From NCBI RefSeq assembly GCF_003719725.1, contig NZ_RIAX01000008.1:1-64000 (forward strand): a DNA stretch of 64,000 bases. Reading direction: 5' to 3'. The stretch is from Planococcus salinus. GTDB lineage: Bacteria; Bacillota; Bacilli; Bacillales_A; Planococcaceae. Positions 52,847 through 61,855 of this stretch are shown piece by piece. Under the pieces are notes generated by a model. It did not search any database and was not told where the DNA came from. It worked only from the letters and a program-made list of their open reading frames with translations. A program made the translations under genes and the position numbers. Position 1 is the stretch's first letter. Each line of letters starts with the position of its first letter.

Positions 52847-53638
52847 ATGGACAAAGAAACCAGGAAGACGATTCTTCAAAAAGCGAAGAAGTACAAAAAA
52901 TGGACAGAAGGCATGATGGTGAATCCGATCTATTGGGAGGAAAAAGGAAACCCTTATTATGTCGTCGTTTATACGAGGCGTAAAACCCCGATAGCTTCAG
53001 GGTTCTTTACTCCGGGGGAAGAAAACGTGGAAGATGCCATGAAAGCCCACCGGCCACTGGCATTGTTCTCAGACCTGGGATCGAACGTCTACCAGAACGG
53101 AACAATGCGGTCGAGTGTAAAGCTGTCGTTTTACACACAGCCCCTGGACTTGTTGGTGGACAGCCGGGATGAAAAGGTCCAAGCAGGAAAAGCGGCTTAT
53201 GCGAAGCTGCTGAAGCTGCAGGAAGAAATCAATGAATTTATGGCAGAGTATAAAGACTACTATGAAAACGATGTGCTGAAAAGACGGCTGATTACTGAAA
53301 AAGACGTTGAAAAAGTCCAAAAAGCGGCGGTATCGCTGGATATGTTCCAGTATAGATCCGGTTCTGTACTGCTGAAACACCATGAAGACATCGAAGCGTT
53401 CGCAGCATATCTGGAAACCCAGAATGGGTGGAAAAGCCTGGACAAAGATACACGGGCTTTTCTTAAAGACATCACAAGGCATATGGAAGAAGTAAAAAAA
53501 GCTTTTGATGCCATGGATTTCATTGAACACGAAAATCCGGAGAAAATGTTCCGCCTCCATTACGACCGGATGGTGAAAAACAACAAAGCCGCGCTTGAAC
53601 AGCAGAAGGAAAATATCCGTTATCCAAAGTGGAACTGA
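52847..53638 (+). CDS. Hypothetical soluble protein, 263 residues
   Basis: Not recognised. Lys/Glu-rich, mostly helical. The N-terminal half has mixed strand/helix with 'MVNPIYWEEKGNPYYVVVYTRRKTPIASGFFTPGEENVEDAMKA', the middle is likely coiled coil ('KAAYAKLLKLQEEINEFMAEYKDYYEND'), and the end is charged ('HYDRMVKNNKAALEQQKENIRYPKWN'). No signal peptide or membrane segment. ATG 52847 follows GGGGGAAG by a few bases; the frame is open from 52691 but that part has no start signal. The SDR gene follows 22 bases later and is likely in the same transcript. Confidence 0.65.
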   Translation: MDKETRKTILQKAKKYKKWTEGMMVNPIYWEEKGNPYYVVVYTRRKTPIASGFFTPGEENVEDAMKAHRPLALFSDLGSNVYQNGTMRSSVKLSFYTQPLDLLVDSRDEKVQAGKAAYAKLLKLQEEINEFMAEYKDYYENDVLKRRLITEKDVEKVQKAAVSLDMFQYRSGSVLLKHHEDIEAFAAYLETQNGWKSLDKDTRAFLKDITRHMEEVKKAFDAMDFIEHENPEKMFRLHYDRMVKNNKAALEQQKENIRYPKWN

Positions 53639-53660
53639 AGAATATCAAAGGAGGAATTGG

Positions 53661-54461
53661 ATGTCTATCTTTTCAAATGATGCATTGGCTCACAAACATG
53701 TTCTAGTCACGGGTGCTACAGGAGGAATCGGTTATGAAACCGCTAAGCTGGTGGTGACCATGGGAGCCCGTATCACCATTACAGGGAGGAACAAAGAAAA
53801 ACTGGATGAGTTGGAACAGGAACTATTTCAGCTTACCGACAAAGAAAAAGTATTCAGCCAAGCTGCAGACCTGACGGACAAAGAAGACCGTGACAGTTTG
53901 GTTGAAAATGCGGAGAACCGATTGGGTTTCATCAATGGACTGGTCAACTCTGCAGGAGTTTCAGGAGGCAGGACAGTTGAAAACCTGGACGAAGAGTTTA
54001 TTGAACGATTGATGGACGTGAACTTTAAATCGACATTCCATTTAACAAAAGCCGTTTACAGAAAAATGATGGACAACAAAGAAGGGGATATTGTCAATCT
54101 TGCTTCGCTGTCCGGACTGCGCGGCACGCATGGCAATACGGCGTATGCAGCCAGTAAATTTGCGGTGGTCGGCTGGACACAATCGATGGCAGCTGAAGCG
54201 ATTGAATACAATGTCCGTGTCAATTCAGTCAGTCCGGGATACGTGGATACGGACATGGCAAGAAACAGCATCAGAGGAAAAGCAGAACGGAACCATACGT
54301 CCTACGAGGAAGAAATGGAAACGGCGAGAAACAGCATCCCGTCCAGTCGCTTTTCAACACCGCTGGAAGTGGCCAATACGATTGCATTTTTACTGACGGA
54401 TGCGGCCCGGAATATTGTCGGGGAATCCGTGAAAATTTCCGGAGGCAGTGTCATGAGATAA
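53661..54461 (+). CDS. Short-chain dehydrogenase/reductase
   Basis: 266 residues. 'KHVLVTGATGGIGYETAKLV' (TGxxxGIG), 'INGLVNSAGVSG' (NSAG for NNAG), catalytic Ser in 'VNLASLSGLRG', Tyr/Lys in 'AYAASKFAV', and 'VSPGYVDTDMAR' are complete. 'TGRNKEKLDEL' after strand 2 has Arg/Asn and suits NADP. Classical SDR of the FabG/gluconate-dehydrogenase-like type with unknown substrate. AAAGGAGG lies 7 bases before ATG 53661. Confidence 0.9.
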   Translation: MSIFSNDALAHKHVLVTGATGGIGYETAKLVVTMGARITITGRNKEKLDELEQELFQLTDKEKVFSQAADLTDKEDRDSLVENAENRLGFINGLVNSAGVSGGRTVENLDEEFIERLMDVNFKSTFHLTKAVYRKMMDNKEGDIVNLASLSGLRGTHGNTAYAASKFAVVGWTQSMAAEAIEYNVRVNSVSPGYVDTDMARNSIRGKAERNHTSYEEEMETARNSIPSSRFSTPLEVANTIAFLLTDAARNIVGESVKISGGSVMR

Positions 54462-54484
54462 ATAAATGCAGTCATGGAAGCAAA

Positions 54485-54543
54485 AGAACAGTCATCCTTA
54501 TCTGAAGCCGGCAGCTTCGGTGGGGGCGGCTGTTCTATTTTTT
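54485..54543 (+). terminator. Terminator of the SDR gene
   Basis: AGAACAG (54485-54491) pairs with CTGTTCT (54530-54536) around an inner GAAGC/GCTTC hairpin, then ATTTTTT. Confidence 0.7.
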
Positions 54544-54699
54544 GAGACCTGCTGTAAAAGCTATGTACATCTTCTGGGAATTGTCGTTTTGGATTTCCCG
54601 ATAATCGGGTAAGCAAAGGGAAAGTGTAACCGGGAAGTTAGAGGTTACTTGTTCCTTCATGATAATTGTATCTTGTTACTTTTGGGAGTGAGATGTTCT

Positions 54700-55503
54700 A
54701 TGCCATACGCTGAACTTGATCCGTCATTAACACTGTATTACGAGATGAAAGGGGAAGGGTTGCCGCTTGTTTTCATCCACCCTTTCGTTATGGGACACAC
54801 TGTCTTTGTTCACCAGGAGCGGCTTGCAGAGAAATACAAAACGATTTTTTACGACATTGCGGGCCATGGTCTCAGTTCAAAAGGCGATACTCCGCTGACC
54901 ATCGACCTTTTGGCGGACCAGTTGAAAAAACTGCTCGACGCCATCGGAATTGAAAAAGCGGTACTGTGCGGCTATTCCCACGGGGGGCTGATTGCCCAGG
55001 AATTCGCGTTGAAATATCCGGAGCGGACAAAAGCGCTGATTCTGTCCGGTGGGTATTCCGAGCTGAATAACTTCTCACCAAAATTTTTTATTAAAACAGT
55101 GATGTATTTGGCGAAAATCCGTCAAATTCGGCTTGCGGCAAAACTGCAGGCCAAACTGAACAAATATGATTCGGAAGACGAGAAGAAAATTTATGAGCTT
55201 GCCCGCAAAACGGATCCCCAAAGAGCATATGAATATTGCCGGACGGGATTGGATTACAAATCCACCTATTCTCTTTACCGGTTGAAAATGCCCATTCTGC
55301 TTGTGTATGGGACACTGGAAAAGCCGATGCACCATTACCGGATTCCTTTTCAAAAAGCCGCTCCTCAAACAAAAGTTGTGTATATCAAACGGGGAAGCCA
55401 TCAATTGCCTCCTCGGTCTTTTACCGAATTCAATAAAGCGGTGGATCATTTTTTGCAGTCGCTTGATGGACAGCCTGGATTGAAAAATGGTGAGCGGTTA
55501 TGA
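54700..55503 (+). CDS. Alpha/beta-hydrolase fold protein
   Basis: 267 residues, cytoplasmic. 'LPLVFIHPFVMGH' (oxyanion strand), 'IAGHGLSSKG', the nucleophile elbow 'LCGYSHGGLIAQEFALKYPERTKALIL' with Ser in GYSHGG, and the His in 'RGSHQLPPRS'. Where most relatives have Asp after 'LVYGTxD' this one reads 'LVYGTLEKP', so the acid may be Glu. Natural ester or lactone substrate is unknown. ATG 54700 follows GGGAG by 11 bases. It overlaps the protease gene downstream by 4 bases (ATGA), so the two are translationally coupled. Confidence 0.85.
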   Translation: MPYAELDPSLTLYYEMKGEGLPLVFIHPFVMGHTVFVHQERLAEKYKTIFYDIAGHGLSSKGDTPLTIDLLADQLKKLLDAIGIEKAVLCGYSHGGLIAQEFALKYPERTKALILSGGYSELNNFSPKFFIKTVMYLAKIRQIRLAAKLQAKLNKYDSEDEKKIYELARKTDPQRAYEYCRTGLDYKSTYSLYRLKMPILLVYGTLEKPMHHYRIPFQKAAPQTKVVYIKRGSHQLPPRSFTEFNKAVDHFLQSLDGQPGLKNGERL

Positions 55504-56132
55504 AGAATTTGATCCGCTTGATCGGGCCGACTGTAATGATTTTTATCGGCCTGCAGCTGGCAGGAAATGTCGTACTGACATTTTTGCTGTTTTACAGTTG
55601 GCTGCTTGCTGTGCCATTGCTTGATCATACGTTTCCGAAAGGGAGCATGAAAGTGACCAGGCAAGCGCTGGTATTGGGCACGGGCAGTGGCTTGTTGTTT
55701 TTCATTTTCATTTTTGGCGGTTTGAACTGGCTGCACGTATACCTGCTTGATATTGATGCGCTGCGGGTACTGCTGTTGGAATGGGGATTTTCGGGGCCAG
55801 GAGAAATTGGCCTGGTGCTGGTGCTGATGATCTTGAATCCGGTTCTGGAGGAATTTTACTGGCGCGGGTATATGTTCGATAAGCTGAGAAAAGAAAGAGG
55901 AGCGGGTTATACCATTGTTATGACTGCCCTTTTTTATACGTTGTACCATATTTTATCGGTTATCCATCTTTTCCAGGAGGGATATGCCATGGTCGCGGTG
56001 CTGCCTGTACTGATTGCCGGGTTGTTCTGGGGGTATATTCGTGAAAAAACCGCTGCGATTTCCGCTACTGTCATCGGCCACGGATTGGCAGACCTCGGAA
56101 TTGTCTGTGTGTATTGGTTTATCGTCAGGTAA
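55500..56132 (+). CDS. CPBP-family intramembrane metalloprotease (Abi/CAAX type)
   Basis: 210 residues with about seven hydrophobic helices. The three motifs of the family are EEFYWRGY (EExxxR), 'FYTLYH' (FxxxH) and 'GHGLAD' (HxxxD/N type). Members cleave inside the membrane and are often linked to bacteriocin immunity, or have unknown roles. Coupled to the upstream hydrolase by ATGA overlap, which suggests a shared pathway. A hairpin terminator follows. Confidence 0.87.
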   Translation: MKNLIRLIGPTVMIFIGLQLAGNVVLTFLLFYSWLLAVPLLDHTFPKGSMKVTRQALVLGTGSGLLFFIFIFGGLNWLHVYLLDIDALRVLLLEWGFSGPGEIGLVLVLMILNPVLEEFYWRGYMFDKLRKERGAGYTIVMTALFYTLYHILSVIHLFQEGYAMVAVLPVLIAGLFWGYIREKTAAISATVIGHGLADLGIVCVYWFIVR

Positions 56133-56152
56133 CAAGCAGCCAGCGGATATGC

Positions 56153-56197
56153 AAATTCAAGCCTTTTCCGTTTATTGATGGAGAGGGCTTGAATTTT
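56153..56197 (+). terminator. Terminator of the hydrolase-CPBP operon
   Basis: AAATTCAAGCC (56153-56163) pairs with GGCTTGAATTT (56186-56196). Confidence 0.75.
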
Positions 56198-56380
56198 AAA
56201 ATATATTATCGGAATATTCAATATTCTAACGTTTTACTCTCAAAAAAATGCTATAATCATTCTAAAATTATCGTATCTTTGAAAAAACCTGGTTGTTTTC
56301 ATTCTCCACTTTGAAAGACAGTGTCCTTGTGATAATTGAACGGCGGTGTTTACCAATCTGCAGGCGGGGAGATGTCAGCG

Positions 56381-57235
56381 ATGGCAACAAAGAGTTGGAA
56401 AGGGATTCTGATGGGGCTTCTGCTTGTGATTTTGTGTGCGTGTAACGGGCCGGCCGAATCTGTCCACAGCGTGGCGGGCATTGAAGAAACTGGCAAGGAA
56501 CAAGCTGTTCAACAGGAAGAGGGAAGGGATACGTTAACCTGGATTGAACCTGGAGGCAGCGGAGGGGCTGAACAGGAACAGGCATCGGCCGTTGTAATCG
56601 CCAAAGGCGGCAGCGAATATACGATGGAAGAGTATCTTTGGAAAACTGTGAAAGACGTCGATGAGTTTTGGACCGATGTGTGGATAAAAACCTATCAGTA
56701 CGAACCGTTCGTGTTTGTATCATTTCCGGCGCCGGGAGAACAGGTGCCGATCGGATGTGGTCTCGGTTATTCAAATGACGGCACTTCGCTGTACTGCTCG
56801 GAAGATGATCAGCTGGTCATTTCCCAAGCGTTTGCATTGGATGTTTGGAAAGGCAGGCTTATAACCAACCCGGACCCGCCGTTACCTTATGAAGCGGGTG
56901 ATTTCTCTATCGCTTTTTATGTAGCGCACGAATATGCCCATTCGTTGCAGCAGGACCTCGGGATGCTGGAAGCGAATGCAGGGAATGCTGTACGGAATTT
57001 GGAGCTTCATGCCGATTGTATGGCCGGAGTATGGACGAAATCTGTCTATGAGCGGGGACTGCTGGAAACGGGTGATTTGGAGGAAGTCATGAGAACAACA
57101 CATGATGGGGGAGATTATTCCGACGATCCGTCCCTGCACCACGGGACACCGCAACAGCGCTATGATGCATTTAAAACAGGATATGACGAAGGAATGGCTT
57201 CCAGTTGTGGTCATTATGTGGAAGGCAGTGCATAA
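56381..57235 (+). CDS. Neutral zinc metallopeptidase-like lipoprotein (YpfJ/COG2321)
   Basis: 284 residues. Signal peptide ending in an unusual lipobox LCAC with Cys21. After an acidic linker (about 30-70) comes a zincin-like domain: 'YCSEDDQLVISQAFALDVW', H183-E-Y-A-H187 (HExxH) and 'NLELHADCMAGVWT', which supplies the further acidic/His ligands. 'HHGTPQQRYDAFKTGYDEG' at the end is also standard for the family. It is predicted to act outside the cell; the substrate is unknown. ATG 56381 is 9 bases after GGGGAG; ATG 56372 is the alternative. Confidence 0.85.
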   Translation: MATKSWKGILMGLLLVILCACNGPAESVHSVAGIEETGKEQAVQQEEGRDTLTWIEPGGSGGAEQEQASAVVIAKGGSEYTMEEYLWKTVKDVDEFWTDVWIKTYQYEPFVFVSFPAPGEQVPIGCGLGYSNDGTSLYCSEDDQLVISQAFALDVWKGRLITNPDPPLPYEAGDFSIAFYVAHEYAHSLQQDLGMLEANAGNAVRNLELHADCMAGVWTKSVYERGLLETGDLEEVMRTTHDGGDYSDDPSLHHGTPQQRYDAFKTGYDEGMASSCGHYVEGSA

Positions 57236-57257
57236 TCGGAAGATTTACGGAGCGATA

Positions 57258-57300
57258 AAGCCAGCCACTTCCCGCCTTATTGCGTGGCAGGGTGGCTGGC
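57258..57300. terminator. Terminator between metallopeptidase and GNAT genes
   Basis: GCCAGCCAC (57260-57268) pairs with GTGGCTGGC (57292-57300). A T-run is present only on the minus-strand side (CTTTAT). Confidence 0.6.
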
Positions 57301-57311
57301 GAATCGGCTGT

Positions 57312-58226
57312 TCATGAAGTTGATTGATTTGTTACACGAATGATTTCTGAGGCAAAATCATGTTCATACCGTGATTTGTCAGTCCCGTATAAAATCCATG
57401 GAGAAGGAAGGTCGAATGGATGGGAGTCCGGCAGGGAAGAAACCGCTTGTTCATGTAAATCCATCCAAATATACGAAGTTTCTTCAATGCCCTCCTGCAA
57501 CTTCCGATGTGCAAAAGTGACGGTCTCCCACAATCCTTCCTGCTGTGCCAGATCGTCCCACGGATAAATGACATGCAAATAGGTATTCTTTTTGATGTCT
57601 TTTTTTGTAACAAGGAAACGGCTTTTTGCTTCATTTTCATAGAATGTCCATTGGGTTAACTGATCATCCGGGAATAACGCAGCAGAGGCCGGAAAAGGGT
57701 AGTAACATTCATAAGGGAAGACTTTGCCGGTTTTTACATATGCTTCATTTATCCAATGCTTTTTTTGAGCAACGCTGTTTATTTCCTTCCAGCAGTGACC
57801 GCCGGCTTCTAGCATGGATACGTCCTGAGCGGTGGCACCGACCAGAGTGGCGTTTGGAGTAAGCCCCAGTTTGTCCAGGACACGGCGGGCAGGTGCGTTC
57901 TCTCTTTGTGTATTTGCGCCAACCCATTGGATGTTCGGCAGCTTGAAAACTTCGTCTATAATGTACGTCATTAACTGGGTAGACAGATCTTTTCCTCTAA
58001 AACGACGGTCGCTGCGCATTCTTCCAAGCATGGCATAGCAGTCCGCGAAAATGGAATAGCCGCCCATGCTGACCAGCTGCCCGTCCAGAAACAAGCCGTA
58101 TAGCCGGTTATGACCGCTTGAAATACGGGGGAAAACCCGTTTGACATAGTCATCTGTTATACCGGTCTCCATTGCTTCCACGTGCCCAAAGTCTTGCACG
58201 GTCAGCTGCCGCAGTTGTTTTTCCAT
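57312..58226 (-). CDS. GNAT-family acetyltransferase with C-terminal extension
   Basis: 304 residues. The N-terminal 150 form a GNAT domain: 'GLFLDGQLVSMGGYSIF', 'LGRMRSDRRFRGKDLSTQLMTYIIDEVF' (acetyl-CoA loop RRFRGKDL) and 'NAPARRVLDKLGL'. The remaining 150 residues ('YVKTGKVFPYECYYPFPASAALF' and 'ESTWMDLHEQAV'-like end) do not resemble a second GNAT domain that I can name. ATG 58226 has AGGAG 9 bases upstream; the longer frame to 58313 lacks a site. The target is unknown. Confidence 0.82.
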   Translation of the reverse strand: MEKQLRQLTVQDFGHVEAMETGITDDYVKRVFPRISSGHNRLYGLFLDGQLVSMGGYSIFADCYAMLGRMRSDRRFRGKDLSTQLMTYIIDEVFKLPNIQWVGANTQRENAPARRVLDKLGLTPNATLVGATAQDVSMLEAGGHCWKEINSVAQKKHWINEAYVKTGKVFPYECYYPFPASAALFPDDQLTQWTFYENEAKSRFLVTKKDIKKNTYLHVIYPWDDLAQQEGLWETVTFAHRKLQEGIEETSYIWMDLHEQAVSSLPDSHPFDLPSPWILYGTDKSRYEHDFASEIIRVTNQSTS

Positions 58227-58318
58227 CTGTTGCCACTCCTTCTTCCATTTCGGCGATTGGGTTTCTCTGTTCATTATAAAGGAATGAAGGATGGGGATGC
58301 AAAGCTGTTCCATGCTGA

Positions 58319-58843
58319 TTATTTCCTGTTCAATATTCCCAAATACGCTTTCCAGGGGCCAACGTCCTGACGATAGCGTTCAGCCATCACGCGGACAATT
58401 TGGGCGATATGGGTCAAATCATGAACGACCCATGTCGACAGCAATTCTCTTAATGTTACTTGTCCGAATTCGGGATGCTGGCCGGTGAGTTCAAGTTGGG
58501 ATTCCTCATTCAGGTAAGACTTGAGCTTCCTGATATTCTCTGCACGCAGCTCTTGGAATATCTCGAGTTTCTGATCCAATGGTTTTTCCGGCTCAGTTAA
58601 ATGGGCTTGCCGGTCAAACGGCGGAAAGACTTTGTTTTCGCCTTCTTTCAGGATGATTTCCATTCGGGAGATCCAATCGTTCTTTTCCCCTTCAATGAGG
58701 TGTCCGACGACTTGCGAAGGGTTCCAGGTGCCTTCGCCTTCGTTGGATTGCAGCCAGGAGTCGGAGAGCCCGGACAGAAAATACTGCAGCGTGCGCGGCG
58801 TCCTTTCCAGAACTTCCATCGCTTCTTCTACTGTAAACTGCAT
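58319..58843 (-). CDS. DinB-family protein
   Basis: 174 residues, four-helix bundle. '[45 protein letters not shown]' and '[31 protein letters not shown]' bear the three His metal ligands of DinB/YfiT-like proteins, here H in VVGHL and the pair in HDLTH. Some family members are thiol transferases (bacillithiol); this one is uncharacterised. ATG 58843 is preceded by AAAGGAG at 8 bases. It is upstream of the GNAT gene on the same strand, with about 90 bases between. Confidence 0.87.
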   Translation of the reverse strand: MQFTVEEAMEVLERTPRTLQYFLSGLSDSWLQSNEGEGTWNPSQVVGHLIEGEKNDWISRMEIILKEGENKVFPPFDRQAHLTEPEKPLDQKLEIFQELRAENIRKLKSYLNEESQLELTGQHPEFGQVTLRELLSTWVVHDLTHIAQIVRVMAERYRQDVGPWKAYLGILNRK

Positions 58844-58961
58844 AAAAACACTCCTTTGCAAAAGTTTCTTAAATTATATTCATTCCTGAGAGAAAAATCT
58901 ATTGGATTATTGAAAATTCTGATATTATGAAAGTAACTTAACGACAAAGGGGAAGAAGGAC

Positions 58962-59537
58962 ATGCTCTACAATGTTGTGCTGTTTGTTCACATCTTTGGA
59001 GCGGTGGTCATGTTTATGGCAATAGGTATTTTGTTTACAGCGATGATATCGATGCTCCATGCAAAGGGGAGGGAACAGATTGTCCAGTGGTCGTCACTGG
59101 CGGTGAAGCTTGATGGATTGATGCCCTTGAGCACCCTGCTTATTCTCGTGCCGGCTGTATATCTCGTATTTGCCGGTTGGGGGTGGGGTATTGCCTGGAT
59201 CAACGTTTCACTGGCTATCCTGGTGGCAAACAGCATAGTGGGACCGATTGTTAATCTGCGTCGTCTGAAAGTGATTTTACAGGCAGCCAATTCAGAAACT
59301 GATTCTGTTCTATCTACCGCTCTGATGGGAAAGGTACGGGACCGCGTACTGTGGAGTTCGGTCTCCATCATGACCATGCTGACAGTGGGAATTCTTTTTC
59401 TCATGGCAGTAAAACTTCCGTTGCTCGGTTCATTGGTCACTATGGTCATCGCCGCTGCAGCTGGCCTGGTGCTTGCCAATGTCCTGCTGGCCAGAACAAA
59501 GCCTGCCACTTCACCTGACACAGCGGCCATTAAGTAA
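58962..59537 (+). CDS. Four-helix membrane protein (DUF2269-like)
   Basis: 191 residues with four to five hydrophobic segments (about 3-27, 55-72, 76-95, 131-149, 154-175). 'NVVLFVHIFGAVVMFMAIGILF' with an in-membrane His and 'RDRVLWSSVSIMTMLTVGILFLM' recall DUF2269/integral membrane proteins of the CopD/DUF2214 kind that may bind haem or metal. AAGGGGAAGAAGGA precedes ATG 58962. No partner gene. Confidence 0.65.
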   Translation: MLYNVVLFVHIFGAVVMFMAIGILFTAMISMLHAKGREQIVQWSSLAVKLDGLMPLSTLLILVPAVYLVFAGWGWGIAWINVSLAILVANSIVGPIVNLRRLKVILQAANSETDSVLSTALMGKVRDRVLWSSVSIMTMLTVGILFLMAVKLPLLGSLVTMVIAAAAGLVLANVLLARTKPATSPDTAAIK

Positions 59538-59655
59538 AAATGTGGGCCAAGACAATGGAATAAAGCCAATCAGATCGACCATCTAAGTCAAGAAGCAGCT
59601 GACATGGATGGTTGATTGACGTTTTATGGCGAATCGATTTCTGGGCGGTTCATCA

Positions 59656-59958
59656 TTACGTATCCAAAAAAAATAACAGCAGGATGACGGCAATGCTTCC
59701 CGCAAACACAATCACACCGATTCGTTTCTGTTTTTTTGTGGAGTTGTTATTGTCCATCTTCTGAATCCATTGTGGAAACAACAAGCCTACTGCTATACTG
59801 CCGATAAAAAACCCGAGGGCGATGCCGATTAAGGAGTTCCAGTTCGGAGACCCGGACTCGAGAAAGTAAATGAGTACAAATGCGCTCAAGCTCATTACGA
59901 GAGGTCGCAGCAAAAAGGCATTCATTTTTTGTTTGGTCGTTAACGGGTGGGCTGACAT
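59656..59958 (-). CDS. Small hypothetical membrane protein
   Basis: 100 residues, not recognised. Three hydrophobic stretches (about 17-33, 43-63 and 80-97) with a basic loop (NNNSTKKQKRIG). ATG 59958 (MSAHPLTTKQKMNAF) has AAAGGTGG 8 bases upstream; earlier in-frame ATGs at 59988 and 60012 are less well supported. Divergent from the amidase gene. Confidence 0.6.
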   Translation of the reverse strand: MSAHPLTTKQKMNAFLLRPLVMSLSAFVLIYFLESGSPNWNSLIGIALGFFIGSIAVGLLFPQWIQKMDNNNSTKKQKRIGVIVFAGSIAVILLLFFLDT

Positions 59959-60061
59959 TCTATTCGCCACCTTTCTTCCTCTGTTCTCCATTTCCTCTTC
60001 AACAATTAACAAACATTTACAACTAAACGACTCGAAGCGATCAAATAAAGGAGCGGATTAT

Positions 60062-61498
60062 GTGAAATCAATCAGACAACCTGTGCAAACCATATTGGAC
60101 ATGGACGCAACGGAATTGGCCGGAAAAATAGCCAATAAGGAAATCACTTCCCGTCAAGCGACGGAAGCATTCATCGAGCAGATCAATAAAGTCAATCCCA
60201 TTGTGAATTGCATGGTGGAAAACCGTTTCGGAAAAGCAATGCTGGAAGCGGACGAAGTGGATCGCCGGATTGCAGCCGGACATTCAGGCGGCAAATTGTT
60301 CGGCGTACCGATCGGCATGAAAGAAGCGTTCGATGTGGAAGGCATGCAAACAACCGGCGGTTTGCTGCGGCGACAAGGGGCAATATCATATAAAGACGCA
60401 GAAGTGGTCCGAAAGCTGAAAGCTGAAGGTGCCATCATTCTTGGAAAAACCAACACACCGGAATTATGTTTTTGCCAGGAAACAGATAATAAACTGTATG
60501 GCCGGACCAACAATCCGCATGATCTGACGCGCACAGTGGGAGGGTCAAGCGGCGGAGAAGCTGCATTGATCGCAGTCGGCGGCGCAGCAGCAGGGCTCGG
60601 CTCGGATATTGGGGGTTCCATCCGGTTTCCCAGCCATTTCAACGGTGTGGTCGGGTTTAAGTCCGGCAAAGGGCGAGTTTCTTCTGCCGGCAGTTATCCA
60701 GCGATCCATCATGACCTTCAGGAGCGCATGCTGGGCATCGGCCCCATTACGAAAACAGTACGGGATGCGAGAATGATGTATTACATCGTCGCTGAAGAAC
60801 CGGCAAGAGAAAAAGAGCTGGAGACCTTCACTGTGAATGTGCTGCCGGAAACTGACTACCCGCTGTCCCTGGCTACTGCCCATCTGCTGGATTCAGTTTA
60901 CGCAGCCGGTTTTGGCCACTTTCCGATGGAGAGGGAGGTTCCGGCGTTTTTCCATGAGTCGTCTCTTCTATGGCAGGAAATCATGTCAATCGACGGCGCA
61001 GAGAAAGTGGCACAGGAAGCTTTCGGCGAAGCTGCGGTACGTCCTATGCGGGCGTATGTAACCGAACGGCTGACAGGGAATTCACCCATCCACCGGTATT
61101 TGTCCTGGGGACTGACCGGCACATCGCTCTTCAAACCTTCGGAAAAACGCTTAAAGAAAATCAGGCGGCTTATCCGGGAAGGCGACCACCTGCTCGACTA
61201 TTACCTGGATGAACGGATTTTGGTTTTTCCGGTTTATCATACAGCGGCACCCAAACACGGCGTCGTCTTCAACGAAATTTTTTCTTTGAATAAAACCTTC
61301 CGAAAATACATGCCTTATGTTGCTTTTGCGAATGTATGGGGTCTTCCTTCCTTGACGGTGCCGGTGGGACAGGATAAAGACGGCATGCCGATCGGAATCC
61401 AATTGATCAGCAGAAATGGCAATGAAGAAGCCTTGTTCACTTTAGGTGAATGGGTGGAAAAACACTATAGCGGATATACACGGGCAGAACTGAAGTAA
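60062..61498 (+). CDS. Amidase-signature enzyme
   Basis: 478 residues. The Ser-cisSer-Lys triad is K87 (GVPIGMKEAF), S162 (GGSSGGEAA) and S186 (GSDIGGSIRFPS); the spacings 75 and 24 equal those of fatty-acid amide hydrolase (142/217/241). It hydrolyses an amide, substrate unknown; it is not the GatA subunit by length and lack of partners. The start is GTG 60062, 9 bases after AAAGGAG. The open frame further left overlaps the divergent membrane-protein gene and is not coding. Confidence 0.88.
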   Translation: MKSIRQPVQTILDMDATELAGKIANKEITSRQATEAFIEQINKVNPIVNCMVENRFGKAMLEADEVDRRIAAGHSGGKLFGVPIGMKEAFDVEGMQTTGGLLRRQGAISYKDAEVVRKLKAEGAIILGKTNTPELCFCQETDNKLYGRTNNPHDLTRTVGGSSGGEAALIAVGGAAAGLGSDIGGSIRFPSHFNGVVGFKSGKGRVSSAGSYPAIHHDLQERMLGIGPITKTVRDARMMYYIVAEEPAREKELETFTVNVLPETDYPLSLATAHLLDSVYAAGFGHFPMEREVPAFFHESSLLWQEIMSIDGAEKVAQEAFGEAAVRPMRAYVTERLTGNSPIHRYLSWGLTGTSLFKPSEKRLKKIRRLIREGDHLLDYYLDERILVFPVYHTAAPKHGVVFNEIFSLNKTFRKYMPYVAFANVWGLPSLTVPVGQDKDGMPIGIQLISRNGNEEALFTLGEWVEKHYSGYTRAELK

Positions 61499-61502
61499 TA
61501 GC

Positions 61503-61549
61503 TAAAAGCAGATCCCCTTCAATTATAGAGAGAAGGGAATCTGCTTTTA
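61503..61549. terminator. Terminator after the amidase gene
   Basis: TAAAAGCAGATCCCCTTC (61503-61520) pairs with 61532-61549 (one mismatch), A/T runs on both sides. Confidence 0.85.
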
Positions 61550-61580
61550 TTGTGTAGTTGGCTCTCCTGACAAATCAAAC

Positions 61581-61667
61581 CTAAAAGAAAAGCAAATTCA
61601 GTAATATGGTAAGAATAATTGATAGAACGATTGAAATGATAATGCTTCCCATGCAAGACATACGCAT
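61581..61667 (-). CDS. Candidate 28-residue hydrophobic micro-protein
   Basis: On the minus strand, GCGGGG lies 6 bases before ATG 61667, and the frame runs to TAG at 61581. The product starts MRMSCMGSIIISIVLSIIL and ends TILLNLLFF: one membrane-spanning segment rich in Ile/Leu/Ser. It ends just ahead of the bidirectional terminator at 61503-61549. A longer frame of 82 codons (61519-61767) overlaps it in another phase but runs into the terminator and looks unlikely. It could be a small membrane protein or a type I toxin-like peptide. Confidence 0.4.
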   Translation of the reverse strand: MRMSCMGSIIISIVLSIILTILLNLLFF

Positions 61668-61855
61668 ATGAATCCCCGCTTTCTGTGATGTTAATTTCCC
61701 TTACCCGTAACTGCCCTTCAGGTAAACAAATGCAGTCAGCAGGTTTGTACATCAACGGGAAACTCAAGGTTGTCTATGCGGTTATGTAAAGGTATGATAA
61801 TGAATAATAGTTAAATATTCTGAATAGTAAAACTTCGATTCGAGGTGATTTCTCA

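Noticed and set aside
59870-60061. N-terminal extension of the amidase by 64 residues
   Set aside because: It overlaps the divergent membrane-protein gene and its promoter region; AAAGGAG supports GTG 60062.
61519-61767. An 82-codon minus-strand frame
   Set aside because: Runs through a strong bidirectional terminator and has no clear ribosome site; the 28-codon frame inside it is better supported.
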